Shown piece after piece: positions 1 through 3,863 of a DNA stretch of 38,320 bases. Both the position numbers and the translations under genes were made by a program. The number at the start of each line of letters is the position of its first letter. The stretch's first letter is position 1. The stretch is from a virus, in the IMG/VR virus record IMGVR_UViG_3300032304_000709, positions 1 through 38,320 of that record. The stretch is one strand, 5' to 3'. The notes under the pieces were generated by a model. The model was given only the letters and a program-made list of their open reading frames with translations, was not told the origin of the DNA and made no database searches.

Positions 1-123
1 ACCAGCGCTAGCATTAGTAATAGCGCAAGAGAAACTTGCAGCAATCGTGCTAGCATCCTTGCTGGCACGAATCTGGGCACGGTAAGTGCGACCCACAATA
101 TTCACGGGTGTACTAGCAGAATC
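1..123. repeat. Left copy of terminal direct repeat
   Basis: Bases 1-123 are identical to 38198-38320. The repeat lies inside a minus-strand tail gene whose reading frame continues correctly across the joined ends, so the sequence is circular or circularly permuted. A 123-base overlap within a gene is most simply an assembly overlap of a circular or permuted genome. A true short terminal repeat is possible but less likely. Confidence 0.95.
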
Positions 124-195
124 CTTCATAGTGATAGCAACAACTTCGGTATCACCACGAGTGATAGTTAAGTTTTGGGTACTAGGTACAGCCAT
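1..195 (-). CDS. Small tail-region protein, N-terminal part (gene split by contig ends)
   Basis: The ATG is at 195 and is preceded on the minus strand by an AAGGAAG ribosome site. The frame stays open to base 1 (65 codons) and continues at 38197 down to the stop at 38054, giving a 112-residue protein across the junction. It begins MAVPSTQNLTITRGDTE and reads as a compact beta-rich domain, with phrases such as [15 protein letters not shown] in the middle. Small phage proteins of this type, found beside fibre genes, may be structural or baseplate-like, but I recognise no family with certainty. It lies between TerS and the collagen-like fibre gene and is probably co-transcribed with them. Only the break is artificial. 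Confidence 0.8.
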   Translation of the reverse strand, partial: MAVPSTQNLTITRGDTEVVAITMKDSASTPVNIVGRTYRAQIRASKDASTIAASFSCAITNASAG

Positions 196-204
196 TATAC
201 TTCC

Positions 205-627
205 TTATAGTGCTTTGAGATGTTGGCGGAACTGTTGTTCCGCCTGTGCGCTAGTTGCAATCAATTCTGTAAGTTCGGAATCGCTCAACTCTGCAGCACT
301 AGACTTATGTTCAACTTGAAACTGTACAGGAGCCAACCTGCCAGTAGCCTGAAGATACAATTTAGCAGAATTATTATCACCGTCAAGAGCACGGGCAAAC
401 AAATTGTCCAGCAACTGCTGAGTGCGTTCAGGAGAACCTTGTAGTTCTTCTATGCGACGCTTCCATTCCTGTTTGAACACGGGCTTGTTTTTCCATCGGC
501 GTAGCGTTGTTTCATCTACTCCGATTTCTTTAGCATAGGCTGATTGGCTGGTTGGTGTACGCCCTGATGCGGGTGTGCACAACCAGTTTAAGAACTGTTC
601 CTGACGGGTGTCTAGTATTTCTGCCAT
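205..627 (-). CDS. Terminase small subunit (TerS-like)
   Basis: This 140-residue protein opens with a helix-turn-helix stretch (about residues 5-50, SAYAKEIGVDETTLRRWKNK) of the kind that binds packaging sites. An oligomerisation-type helical segment follows, containing NLFARALDGDNNSAKLYLQA, and ends in TGRL. Both features are typical of phage small terminases, which recognise phage DNA and feed it to TerL. It is the first gene of the leftward late block. Its TerL partner is about 6.6 kb away around the circle, behind the tail-fibre and lysis genes, an uncommon separation. The ATG at 627 has AAGGAC upstream and an AGGGAACA element before that. A DNA-binding regulator is the main alternative. 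Confidence 0.75.
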   Translation of the reverse strand: MAEILDTRQEQFLNWLCTPASGRTPTSQSAYAKEIGVDETTLRRWKNKPVFKQEWKRRIEELQGSPERTQQLLDNLFARALDGDNNSAKLYLQATGRLAPVQFQVEHKSSAAELSDSELTELIATSAQAEQQFRQHLKAL

Positions 628-643
628 CTACTATTGTCCTTGC

Positions 644-651
644 TGTTCCCT
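644..651 (-). repeat. AGGGAACA element upstream of TerS
   Basis: On the minus strand AGGGAACA lies 16 bases before the TerS start codon, and a separate AAGGAC ribosome site sits between them. The same octamer, or a heptamer version, precedes four other minus-strand genes at similar distance. A second copy at 673-680 is on the plus strand and forms an inverted repeat with this one. Function unknown. Confidence 0.5.
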
Positions 652-773
652 CAACTTGTATTGTACTTGTCTAGGGAACAGGGAACTTATAGTAGGGGGG
701 GACTACAGGGGGGGTAAGGATAACTGTGCCTTGGAGCCTTAGCGACAAGGCGACTAGTAGATAACAAAGGATA

Positions 774-798
774 CAACCATCACCGCTGGTGATGGTTG
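774..798. promoter_or_regulatory. Perfect palindrome (11-bp arms, GCT spacer)
   Basis: CAACCATCACC at 774-784 is followed by GCT and then its exact reverse complement at 788-798. It ends 23 bases before the first rightward start codon (822). It could be an operator for a dimeric regulator controlling the divergent promoters, or an RNA hairpin in the leader. No T-tract follows, so it is not an intrinsic terminator. Confidence 0.5.
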
Positions 799-821
799 AC
801 AGTAACTGATACAATTACAGC

Positions 822-983
822 ATGGACAGTATGGTTGAAACAATGTTAACAATTCTAGGTTCCGCAATAGGAACTATCCTAGGGGTCATTTTTTTTCTCA
901 GGGTTCTATTTAGGCAGTTTGAGAAATTTGAGTACGATGTTGATTATGACGAACTAGAAGGGCGTTACCACCAAGATGTATAA
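822..983 (+). CDS. Small single-pass membrane protein
   Basis: This 53-residue protein starts at the ATG at 822, just after the palindrome at 774-798. A hydrophobic segment (about residues 8-26, containing ILGSAIGTILGVIFFL) is followed by a basic then acidic tail (FRQFEKFEYDVDYDELEG), indicating one membrane span with a cytoplasmic C-terminus. It is the first gene of the rightward block and its end overlaps the next start by 8 bases. I recognise no family; early membrane peptides may act in host takeover or superinfection exclusion, but nothing here shows that. Confidence 0.6.
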   Translation: MDSMVETMLTILGSAIGTILGVIFFLRVLFRQFEKFEYDVDYDELEGRYHQDV

Positions 984-1254
984 AGAATCAGAAGAGAAGT
1001 ACGAACCATCAGGTGATGCTGAGGTTCAGCAGGGTGCAAGGATGTATCTTCAGAAGGAACACATCACCCCAAAGATGAGACAATTGTCACGGCAGTATCG
1101 TACTCCGAAAGAGTACGCTAGTGCAATGATTGATGCTATTAGTGAATCTGATATTCAAGAATATTTTGCTGCTGGAGATTGGCAACCTGTTGCCGAGAAG
1201 ATGCTTGCTAATATTTGGAAACAACAAAACAAAATGAAAGTAGTGAGAAAATAA
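976..1254 (+). CDS. Hypothetical 92-residue early protein
   Basis: A charged, probably helical protein with no recognised family. Residues 1-35 are hydrophilic; the centre contains PKMRQLSRQYRTPKEYASAM and an acidic helix (DAISESDIQEYF), and the tail is basic (KQQNKMKVVRK). The start overlaps the end of the membrane-protein gene by 8 bases and the stop overlaps the next ATG (TAATG), so the genes are translationally coupled. No cysteines or membrane spans. Confidence 0.65.
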   Translation: MYKESEEKYEPSGDAEVQQGARMYLQKEHITPKMRQLSRQYRTPKEYASAMIDAISESDIQEYFAAGDWQPVAEKMLANIWKQQNKMKVVRK

Positions 1255-1361
1255 TGCCAAAAGTAGGTGGAAAAGAATACCCGTACACTCCAGCAGGTAT
1301 GGCAGCAGCCAAGAAGGCTGCCGCCAAGATGAAGCCAAAGGCTAAGAAAAAGAAAAAGTAA
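1254..1361 (+). CDS. 35-residue lysine-rich basic peptide
   Basis: The sequence begins MPKVGGKEYPYTPAGMAAA and ends in a run of lysines. Short peptides with the opening MPKVGGK.(Y/F)PYTP.G and a Lys/Ala tail recur in aquatic phage genomes from memory, but their function is not known to me. The composition resembles DNA-binding tails or small virion peptides. It is coupled at both ends (TAATG upstream, and its stop shares an A with the next ATG), in a run of three basic proteins that were probably kept together. Confidence 0.7.
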   Translation: MPKVGGKEYPYTPAGMAAAKKAAAKMKPKAKKKKK

Positions 1362-1516
1362 TGGCTAGCAAAAAATCTAAAGTGCAGAAAGTGATGCACG
1401 AATACAAAACAGGTACACTACATAGTGGCAAGGGTGGTAAGGTTGTTAAGTCCCGCAAGCAGGCTATTGCTATCGCAATGTCTGAAGCAAAGATGGTTAA
1501 GAAGCGTGGCAAGTAA
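1361..1516 (+). CDS. DUF6496-like small basic protein
   Basis: 51 residues. The core KVMHEYKTGTLHSGKGGKVV, followed by SRKQAIAIAMSEAK, matches the conserved pattern of the DUF6496 family (VMHEfk.G.LhSG...V..rkQAiAIALSEA), which is frequent in phages. No biochemical role is established to my knowledge. The protein is strongly basic. The ATG shares its A with the stop of the previous gene, and its 3' end overlaps the next gene by 11 bases. Confidence 0.8.
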   Translation: MASKKSKVQKVMHEYKTGTLHSGKGGKVVKSRKQAIAIAMSEAKMVKKRGK

Positions 1517-1775
1517 AAAAACAGCAGCATGGACAAGGAAAGAAGGCAAGAACCCTGAAGGCGGACTAAACGCCAAAGGACGAGCCTCCTACAAAGCACA
1601 GACAGGTGGCACACTAAAGCCACCAGTGTCCGCTAAAGCAGCAAAGAAATCACCAGCAAAAGCAAAGCGTCGCAAATCATTCTGTGCACGAATGGGTGGC
1701 ATGCCAGGACCTATGAAAGACTCAAAAGGACGACCAACACGCAAAGCATTGGCTTTGCGCAAATGGGACTGCTAG
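1506..1775 (+). CDS. DUF6321-like basic protein
   Basis: 89 residues from a GTG at 1506; an upstream in-frame start at 1425 would overlap the previous gene almost completely and lose the conserved N-terminus. Residues 5-30 (AAWTRKEGKNPEGGLNAKGR) and the C-terminal half (KRRKSFCARMGGMPGPMKD, then GRPTRKALALRKWDC) match a conserved phage family I associate with DUF6321. Two conserved Cys (in KSFCARM and at the C-terminus) and many Lys/Arg suggest nucleic-acid or metal binding, unproven. It is the last gene before the 494-bp control region. Confidence 0.75.
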   Translation: MASKKTAAWTRKEGKNPEGGLNAKGRASYKAQTGGTLKPPVSAKAAKKSPAKAKRRKSFCARMGGMPGPMKDSKGRPTRKALALRKWDC

Positions 1776-1882
1776 TTTATATAAAACTCTATATGGGATA
1801 AGGTTCCCCACAGTTTTACCCCCACCCCCGTTTTCAAAATAGTACTCTCGCTAAGTACCGTATATATAAAAGATTTCGCAGA

Positions 1883-1911
1883 CCCCGTAGCCCCCCCCTG
1901 CCCCCCTCCCC
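1883..1911 (-). other. G-quadruplex motif (minus strand)
   Basis: The plus strand has C-runs of 4, 8, 6 and 4 separated by GTAG, TG and T. The minus strand therefore carries four G-tracts of at least four with loops of 1, 2 and 4 bases, a textbook quadruplex-forming sequence. It lies in the gene-free region just upstream of Z-prone alternating DNA. Confidence 0.7.
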
Positions 1912-2059
1912 AATCGTGTGCGTGCGTGCCCGTTAATGTGTGTGCGTGTGTGCATGAATGGCATTTTGCCCCATATTTTTTCAGGGTTCACGCACTCACG
2001 CCCCCCCGCATACCCACGCACGGGAACGACCCCCAACAGGGCTTCTCACATGCGTACGC

Positions 2060-2084
2060 GTACGGCGGTGTCAAAAAAGATTGC
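2060..2084 (+). repeat. GTACGGC..GTGTCAA element, copy 1
   Basis: This 25-base element (GTACGGCGGTGTCAAA, then AAAGATTGC) differs at one base from the copy at 2165-2189. The CGTAC on its left forms CGTACGCGTACG, a perfect palindrome, and GCTTCTC(A/G)CAT precedes both copies. It is found only in intergenic DNA here. It may be a phage-specific promoter, a protein-binding site or the 5' end of leader RNAs. Confidence 0.6.
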
Positions 2085-2164
2085 CGAGAAGTTGAAGCAA
2101 GCGATAGTGGCAACGCTGAGCGAGTGGCGCTTCTCGCATACACATAACATACACAGTCGTACTT

Positions 2165-2189
2165 GTACGGCAGTGTCAAAAAAGATTGC
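2165..2189 (+). repeat. GTACGGC..GTGTCAA element, copy 2
   Basis: Nearly identical to copy 1, 105 bases downstream, with the flanking inverted repeat CGTAC-TT-GTACG. A TAACAT box lies about 20 bases upstream and could be a -10 box, but no -35 partner is clear. It is the last copy before the gene at 2270, so it may mark the start of that transcript. Confidence 0.6.
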
Positions 2190-2250
2190 AACGGTGGTTC
2201 TGGTGAGTTGCTGGGACATTAGGTGTTCGTGAACGAACAGCCGTTATAAC

Positions 2251-2268
2251 ATAGGCTGGGAGGCTTAT
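2251..2268 (+). promoter_or_regulatory. Shine-Dalgarno hairpin A (before 2270)
   Basis: ATAGGC (2251-2256), loop TGGGAG (2257-2262), GCTTAT (2263-2268): six pairs including one G-U, with the ribosome-binding core in the loop. The ATG follows at 2270. It is one of six hairpins with the same loop and closing C-G pair but different stem sequence. A preceding inverted repeat TGTTCGT/ACGAACA at 2224-2239 could form the upstream hairpin of this leader. Confidence 0.75.
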
Positions 2269-2269
2269 T

Positions 2270-2515
2270 ATGGCAAGCAAGAAGAAACTTAATGAAGTTG
2301 TTGGTGGTCGTTTCACTCAAGTGGACGGTGAATGGTTGGTGGCTATGCCAATGTCGGAGAAGCCATTGGAGGCTGGTACGGTAATTATGGTTACTGTGAA
2401 GTCGGGTAAGCAAGTGCCGTTCATGGTTGCTAGTGAGGGTGCTGATAGCACAATTTTCGCCATTCTTGCACAGACTCGTGAGTTTGTGTACAATGGTGCT
2501 CGTACCGACCGCTGA
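2270..2515 (+). CDS. Hypothetical 81-residue early protein
   Basis: This small soluble protein begins MASKKKLNEVVGGRFTQVDG and is predicted mostly beta (GRFTQVDGEWLVAMPM, TVIMVTVKSGKQVPFMV). It shows no motif I recognise. It is preceded by a Shine-Dalgarno hairpin and two copies of the GTACGGC element, and followed directly by a hammerhead ribozyme whose cleavage would give its mRNA a defined 3' end 47 bases after the stop. That placement suggests the gene is expressed strongly and separately from what follows. Confidence 0.65.
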   Translation: MASKKKLNEVVGGRFTQVDGEWLVAMPMSEKPLEAGTVIMVTVKSGKQVPFMVASEGADSTIFAILAQTREFVYNGARTDR

Positions 2516-2525
2516 TTAGGTTGCA

Positions 2526-2591
2526 GGACGAAACAATAGGTGGTTTCCCCCCACCTATTGTCCACGGATAGTTGTCCGTGCTGATGAGTCC
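2526..2591 (+). ncRNA. Type II hammerhead ribozyme
   Basis: All conserved elements are present in permuted (open stem II) order. Stem II 5' strand GGAC 2526-2529; GAAA 2530-2533; stem III CAATAGGTGG 2534-2543, loop 2544-2550, CCACCTATTG 2551-2560, extended by the A15.1-U16.1 pair (2533/2561). Cleavage triplet GTC 2560-2562. Stem I CACGGA 2563-2568, loop TAGTTG, TCCGTG 2575-2580; CTGATGA 2581-2587; stem II 3' strand GTCC 2588-2591. The predicted cut is between 2562 and 2563. The upstream product would end in the stem III hairpin and the downstream product would begin with the stem I hairpin, both of which could slow exonucleases. It sits between the genes at 2270 and 2618. Self-cleavage is inferred from the perfect core. 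Confidence 0.9.
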
Positions 2592-2600
2592 AGTTTGACT

Positions 2601-2616
2601 ATTGCTGGGAGGCAAT
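2601..2616 (+). promoter_or_regulatory. Shine-Dalgarno hairpin B (before 2618)
   Basis: ATTGC (2601-2605), loop TGGGAG, GCAAT (2612-2616): a perfect 5-bp stem with the ribosome-binding core in the loop. The ATG is at 2618. It lies 10 bases after the hammerhead, so the cleaved downstream mRNA would have a leader made of the stem I hairpin plus this hairpin. Confidence 0.75.
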
Positions 2617-2617
2617 T

Positions 2618-2764
2618 ATGAGTAGTAATGCGAAGTTGGCTGTAAAGTTACAGCCTAAGGGTATCTATTGTTGCGATAAGTGCAACAAGCAGGTTCAGTT
2701 GTTTATTAGGGTTGCTGAGGTTGTTTGTAATCAGCATGGACAAATGCGAAAGGCAGGCAAGTAA
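2618..2764 (+). CDS. 48-residue Cys-containing protein (possible zinc ribbon)
   Basis: The sequence contains IYCCDKCNKQVQLF and VVCNQHGQMRKAGK. The CxxC knuckle at residues 21-24 (with an extra Cys at 20) and the later CxxH pair are spaced like a minimal zinc-binding finger. No larger family is recognised. It starts from a TGGGAG-loop hairpin immediately downstream of the hammerhead, and its stop overlaps the next ATG (TAATG). It may be a small nucleic-acid-binding protein. Confidence 0.65.
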   Translation: MSSNAKLAVKLQPKGIYCCDKCNKQVQLFIRVAEVVCNQHGQMRKAGK

Positions 2765-2943
2765 TGAGTAAGTCATTGACAGTTGAGGAGATTTGCGAGG
2801 AGATTAATAAGGCTCAGCGCATGATTGAGGCTCATCAGTCCACTAAGGATTATTGGATTGCTGAGTTGAATAGGCAGATTGTCCTCGCTAATGAGGCTAT
2901 TAATGGTAAGACGGAAGTCCTATGGGGCTGGGAGGAAAAATGA
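2764..2943 (+). CDS. 59-residue helical protein
   Basis: Predicted almost wholly alpha-helical and charged (MSKSLTVEEICEEINKAQRM, then STKDYWIAELNRQIVLANEA), like a short coiled coil or an HTH-partner peptide. There is no recognised family. It is coupled to the genes on both sides: TAATG at its start, and its last codons (GGGCTGGGAGGAAAAATGA) contain the ribosome site and start of the next gene. Confidence 0.65.
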   Translation: MSKSLTVEEICEEINKAQRMIEAHQSTKDYWIAELNRQIVLANEAINGKTEVLWGWEEK

Positions 2944-3131
2944 GCGATAGACCGAAGTTCGGTTATGGTGACATTGTGTATATCAAGGGTCGTAAGGGTC
3001 ATTGGTTTGTTCGTGACGCTGATGAACGGTTTGATAACGCTATGATGTTGGTTCATGAGGAAAAAGCCAGTGGTTTTGTGCTATTGGCTGTACGAGGTGC
3101 GGATTGCTATATGGTTAAGGAGAACTTGTGA
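2940..3131 (+). CDS. Hypothetical 63-residue protein with SH3-like beta pattern
   Basis: The start at ATG 2940 is chosen because GGGAGG lies 6 bases upstream; an in-frame start at 2922 would lack it. The N-terminus PKFGYGDIVYIKGRKGHWFV looks like a small SH3/KOW-type beta-barrel (GD.VY.k....w.V), and the rest is DADERFDNAMMLVHEEKAS. A nucleic-acid or protein interaction role is possible but unproven. It overlaps the preceding gene by 4 bases and the next by GTGA. Confidence 0.6.
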   Translation: MSDRPKFGYGDIVYIKGRKGHWFVRDADERFDNAMMLVHEEKASGFVLLAVRGADCYMVKENL

Positions 3132-3226
3132 AATTTGTTATTGACGAGTATGATGTTGCTGGTGTATTGTTTATAATTATAGTTTTTGGTCTATTGCGTC
3201 TGATGAGTTGGGCTAGTAAAGATTAA
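3128..3226 (+). CDS. 32-residue membrane peptide
   Basis: A GTG at 3128 overlaps the previous stop (GTGA). The peptide has a short charged start (MKFVIDEYDV), then a hydrophobic span (AGVLFIIIVFGLLRLM) and a short tail (SWASKD). One membrane span is the only visible property. It is too short for family assignment. The tight coupling and clean length argue that it is real. Confidence 0.5.
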   Translation: MKFVIDEYDVAGVLFIIIVFGLLRLMSWASKD

Positions 3227-3245
3227 CGCAGGACTAATTAGGTGT

Positions 3246-3269
3246 CCAACTGGCAATTCCGCCAGTTGG
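3246..3269 (+). promoter_or_regulatory. Leader hairpin (P1) before 3296
   Basis: CCAACTGGC (3246-3254), loop AATTCC, GCCAGTTGG (3261-3269): a perfect 9-bp stem. It is followed by CTAGATA and then the Shine-Dalgarno hairpin. The bases before it (GCAGGAC at 3228-3234 and GTC at 3244-3246) resemble pieces of the hammerhead leader at 2523-2562, but no ribozyme core remains. Confidence 0.65.
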
Positions 3270-3277
3270 CTAGATAG

Positions 3278-3293
3278 TGAACTGGGAGGTTCA
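3278..3293 (+). promoter_or_regulatory. Shine-Dalgarno hairpin C (before 3296)
   Basis: TGAAC (3278-3282), loop TGGGAG, GTTCA (3289-3293): a perfect 5-bp stem, with a possible sixth G-U pair. The ribosome-binding core is in the loop and the ATG is at 3296. Confidence 0.75.
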
Positions 3294-3295
3294 TA

Positions 3296-3715
3296 ATGAG
3301 TAAGTCAGTCAGTGTTCGTGTTTCACGAACGAAACTAATAGCGTCATTGAGTTCGGTTATTGCCAAACTCAATGCCGAAAAGGATAATAAGGCACAAGAT
3401 AAGAAGTTGCGTGAAAAATGGGAGACTCGTTATAAGCGTATTCCGTTGGCAACTTTTCAGCGGTTGTCTTATAAGTCAGAGTTAGCCATTAGCGATAATC
3501 CGTGGCGTAATGATGACGCTATTGAGGTTACTTTCACCTACTATATCAAGAAAAATGTAGCGGTGGACAGATTATCTTATGTTGCACCAGTTGAGGAAAA
3601 CTGGCGTGATGATAATAAGATTGAGGAAATCGCTCAGGCTATTCGTTTGTTGGAATTGTCTGATGATGATACAGTGAATACCGCTACTTATCGTAGCGTT
3701 GCTCAATACCTATAA
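3296..3715 (+). CDS. Hypothetical 139-residue protein
   Basis: The N-terminal third is helical and basic (VSRTKLIASLSSVIAKLNAE, then DKKLREKWETRYKRI). The middle has a beta segment (DAIEVTFTYYIKKNVAV) and the tail an acidic helix (KIEEIAQAIRLLELSDDDT). No family recognised. It has its own two-hairpin leader upstream and an 11-bp hairpin just after the stop, so it may form its own transcription unit in the early block. Confidence 0.7.
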   Translation: MSKSVSVRVSRTKLIASLSSVIAKLNAEKDNKAQDKKLREKWETRYKRIPLATFQRLSYKSELAISDNPWRNDDAIEVTFTYYIKKNVAVDRLSYVAPVEENWRDDNKIEEIAQAIRLLELSDDDTVNTATYRSVAQYL

Positions 3716-3730
3716 ACGGTGATTGGGTCG

Positions 3731-3759
3731 CCATGTTGGGGTTCGTAGCCTCAACATGG
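3731..3759 (+). terminator. Stem-loop after the gene at 3296
   Basis: CCATGTTGGGG (3731-3741), 7-base loop TTCGTAG, CCTCAACATGG (3749-3759): 11 pairs with one G-U, starting 16 bases after the stop. No T-run follows, so an intrinsic terminator is not proven; it may instead protect the mRNA 3' end. A TAATACTAT sequence immediately downstream (3770-3778) could be a -10 box for the next unit. Confidence 0.45.
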
Positions 3760-3786
3760 TACTATGTTAATACTATGCGTGTAGGT

Positions 3787-3801
3787 GTACGGCAGTGTCA
3801 A
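3787..3801 (+). repeat. GTACGGC..TGTCAA element, copy 3
   Basis: GTACGGCAGTGTCAA, preceded by CGTGTAGGT. It lies 10 bases upstream of a leader hairpin and downstream of a possible -10 sequence (TACTAT at 3773-3778). The position matches copies 2 and 4, which also precede structured leaders. Confidence 0.55.
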
Positions 3802-3811
3802 CTAAAGATGT

Positions 3812-3835
3812 CGGTTCAGCAATTCCGCTGTTCCG
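3812..3835 (+). promoter_or_regulatory. Leader hairpin (P1) before 3864
   Basis: CGGTTCAGC (3812-3820), loop AATTCC (3821-3826), GCTGTTCCG (3827-3835). Outer (CGG/CCG) and inner (CAGC/GCTG) pairs are separated by a symmetric TT/TT mismatch. The loop is identical to that of the hairpin at 3246-3269 although the stem differs. CTAGAAA follows. Confidence 0.55.
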
Positions 3836-3843
3836 CTAGAAAC

Positions 3844-3861
3844 AATGGCTGGGAGGTCATT
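3844..3861 (+). promoter_or_regulatory. Shine-Dalgarno hairpin D (before 3864)
   Basis: AATGGC (3844-3849), loop TGGGAG, GTCATT (3856-3861): six pairs including one G-U. The ribosome-binding core is in the loop and the ATG is at 3864. Confidence 0.75.
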
Positions 3862-3863
3862 AT

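Larger units (their letters stand above)
628..821. promoter_or_regulatory. Divergent control region between late and early blocks
   Basis: This gene-free space lies between the divergent start codons at 627 (minus) and 822 (plus), so promoters for both blocks are expected here. It holds an inverted repeat TGTTCCCT...AGGGAACA (644-651 and 673-680), two runs of seven G (695-701 and 708-714), and a perfect 11-bp-arm palindrome at 774-798. No convincing sigma-70 promoter with correct spacing could be picked out. A TTGACA at 796-801 has no suitable -10 box. Confidence 0.5.
1776..2269. other. Gene-free structured region; candidate origin and promoter region
   Basis: 494 bp without a convincing gene. 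From left to right: an AT-rich patch (TATATAAAACTCTATATGGG, near 1778), C-tracts (1817-1829), a canonical G-quadruplex motif on the minus strand (1883-1911), alternating purine-pyrimidine DNA of the Z-forming kind (about 1915-1955 and 2044-2064), a weak hairpin with a T-run (1958-1981, terminator-like), more C-runs (2000-2040), and two copies of a 25-base element (2060 and 2165). The leader of the gene at 2270 follows. Open frames here have repeat-derived composition and were not accepted. An origin is an inference from structure and from the phage having its own primase and helicase. Confidence 0.55.

Noticed and set aside
796-801. TTGACA as a -35 promoter box
   Set aside because: The nearest TACAAT is only 8 bases away, and TTGACA overlaps the palindrome arm. 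Spacing does not fit a sigma-70 promoter.
2165-2189. Minus-strand promoter read from TTGACAC in the repeat element
   Set aside because: On the minus strand TTGACA is present, but the nearest TATGTT is 22 bases away, and there is no minus-strand gene to express before 627.
1918-2232. Open frames on both strands in the control region
   Set aside because: Their composition follows the GT/CA and C-run repeats, no ribosome site precedes them, and they conflict with the structured elements.
3198-3226. Second hammerhead core (CTGATGAG at about 3199)
   Set aside because: It lies inside a coding frame, has no GAAA partner and no stems I or III around it.
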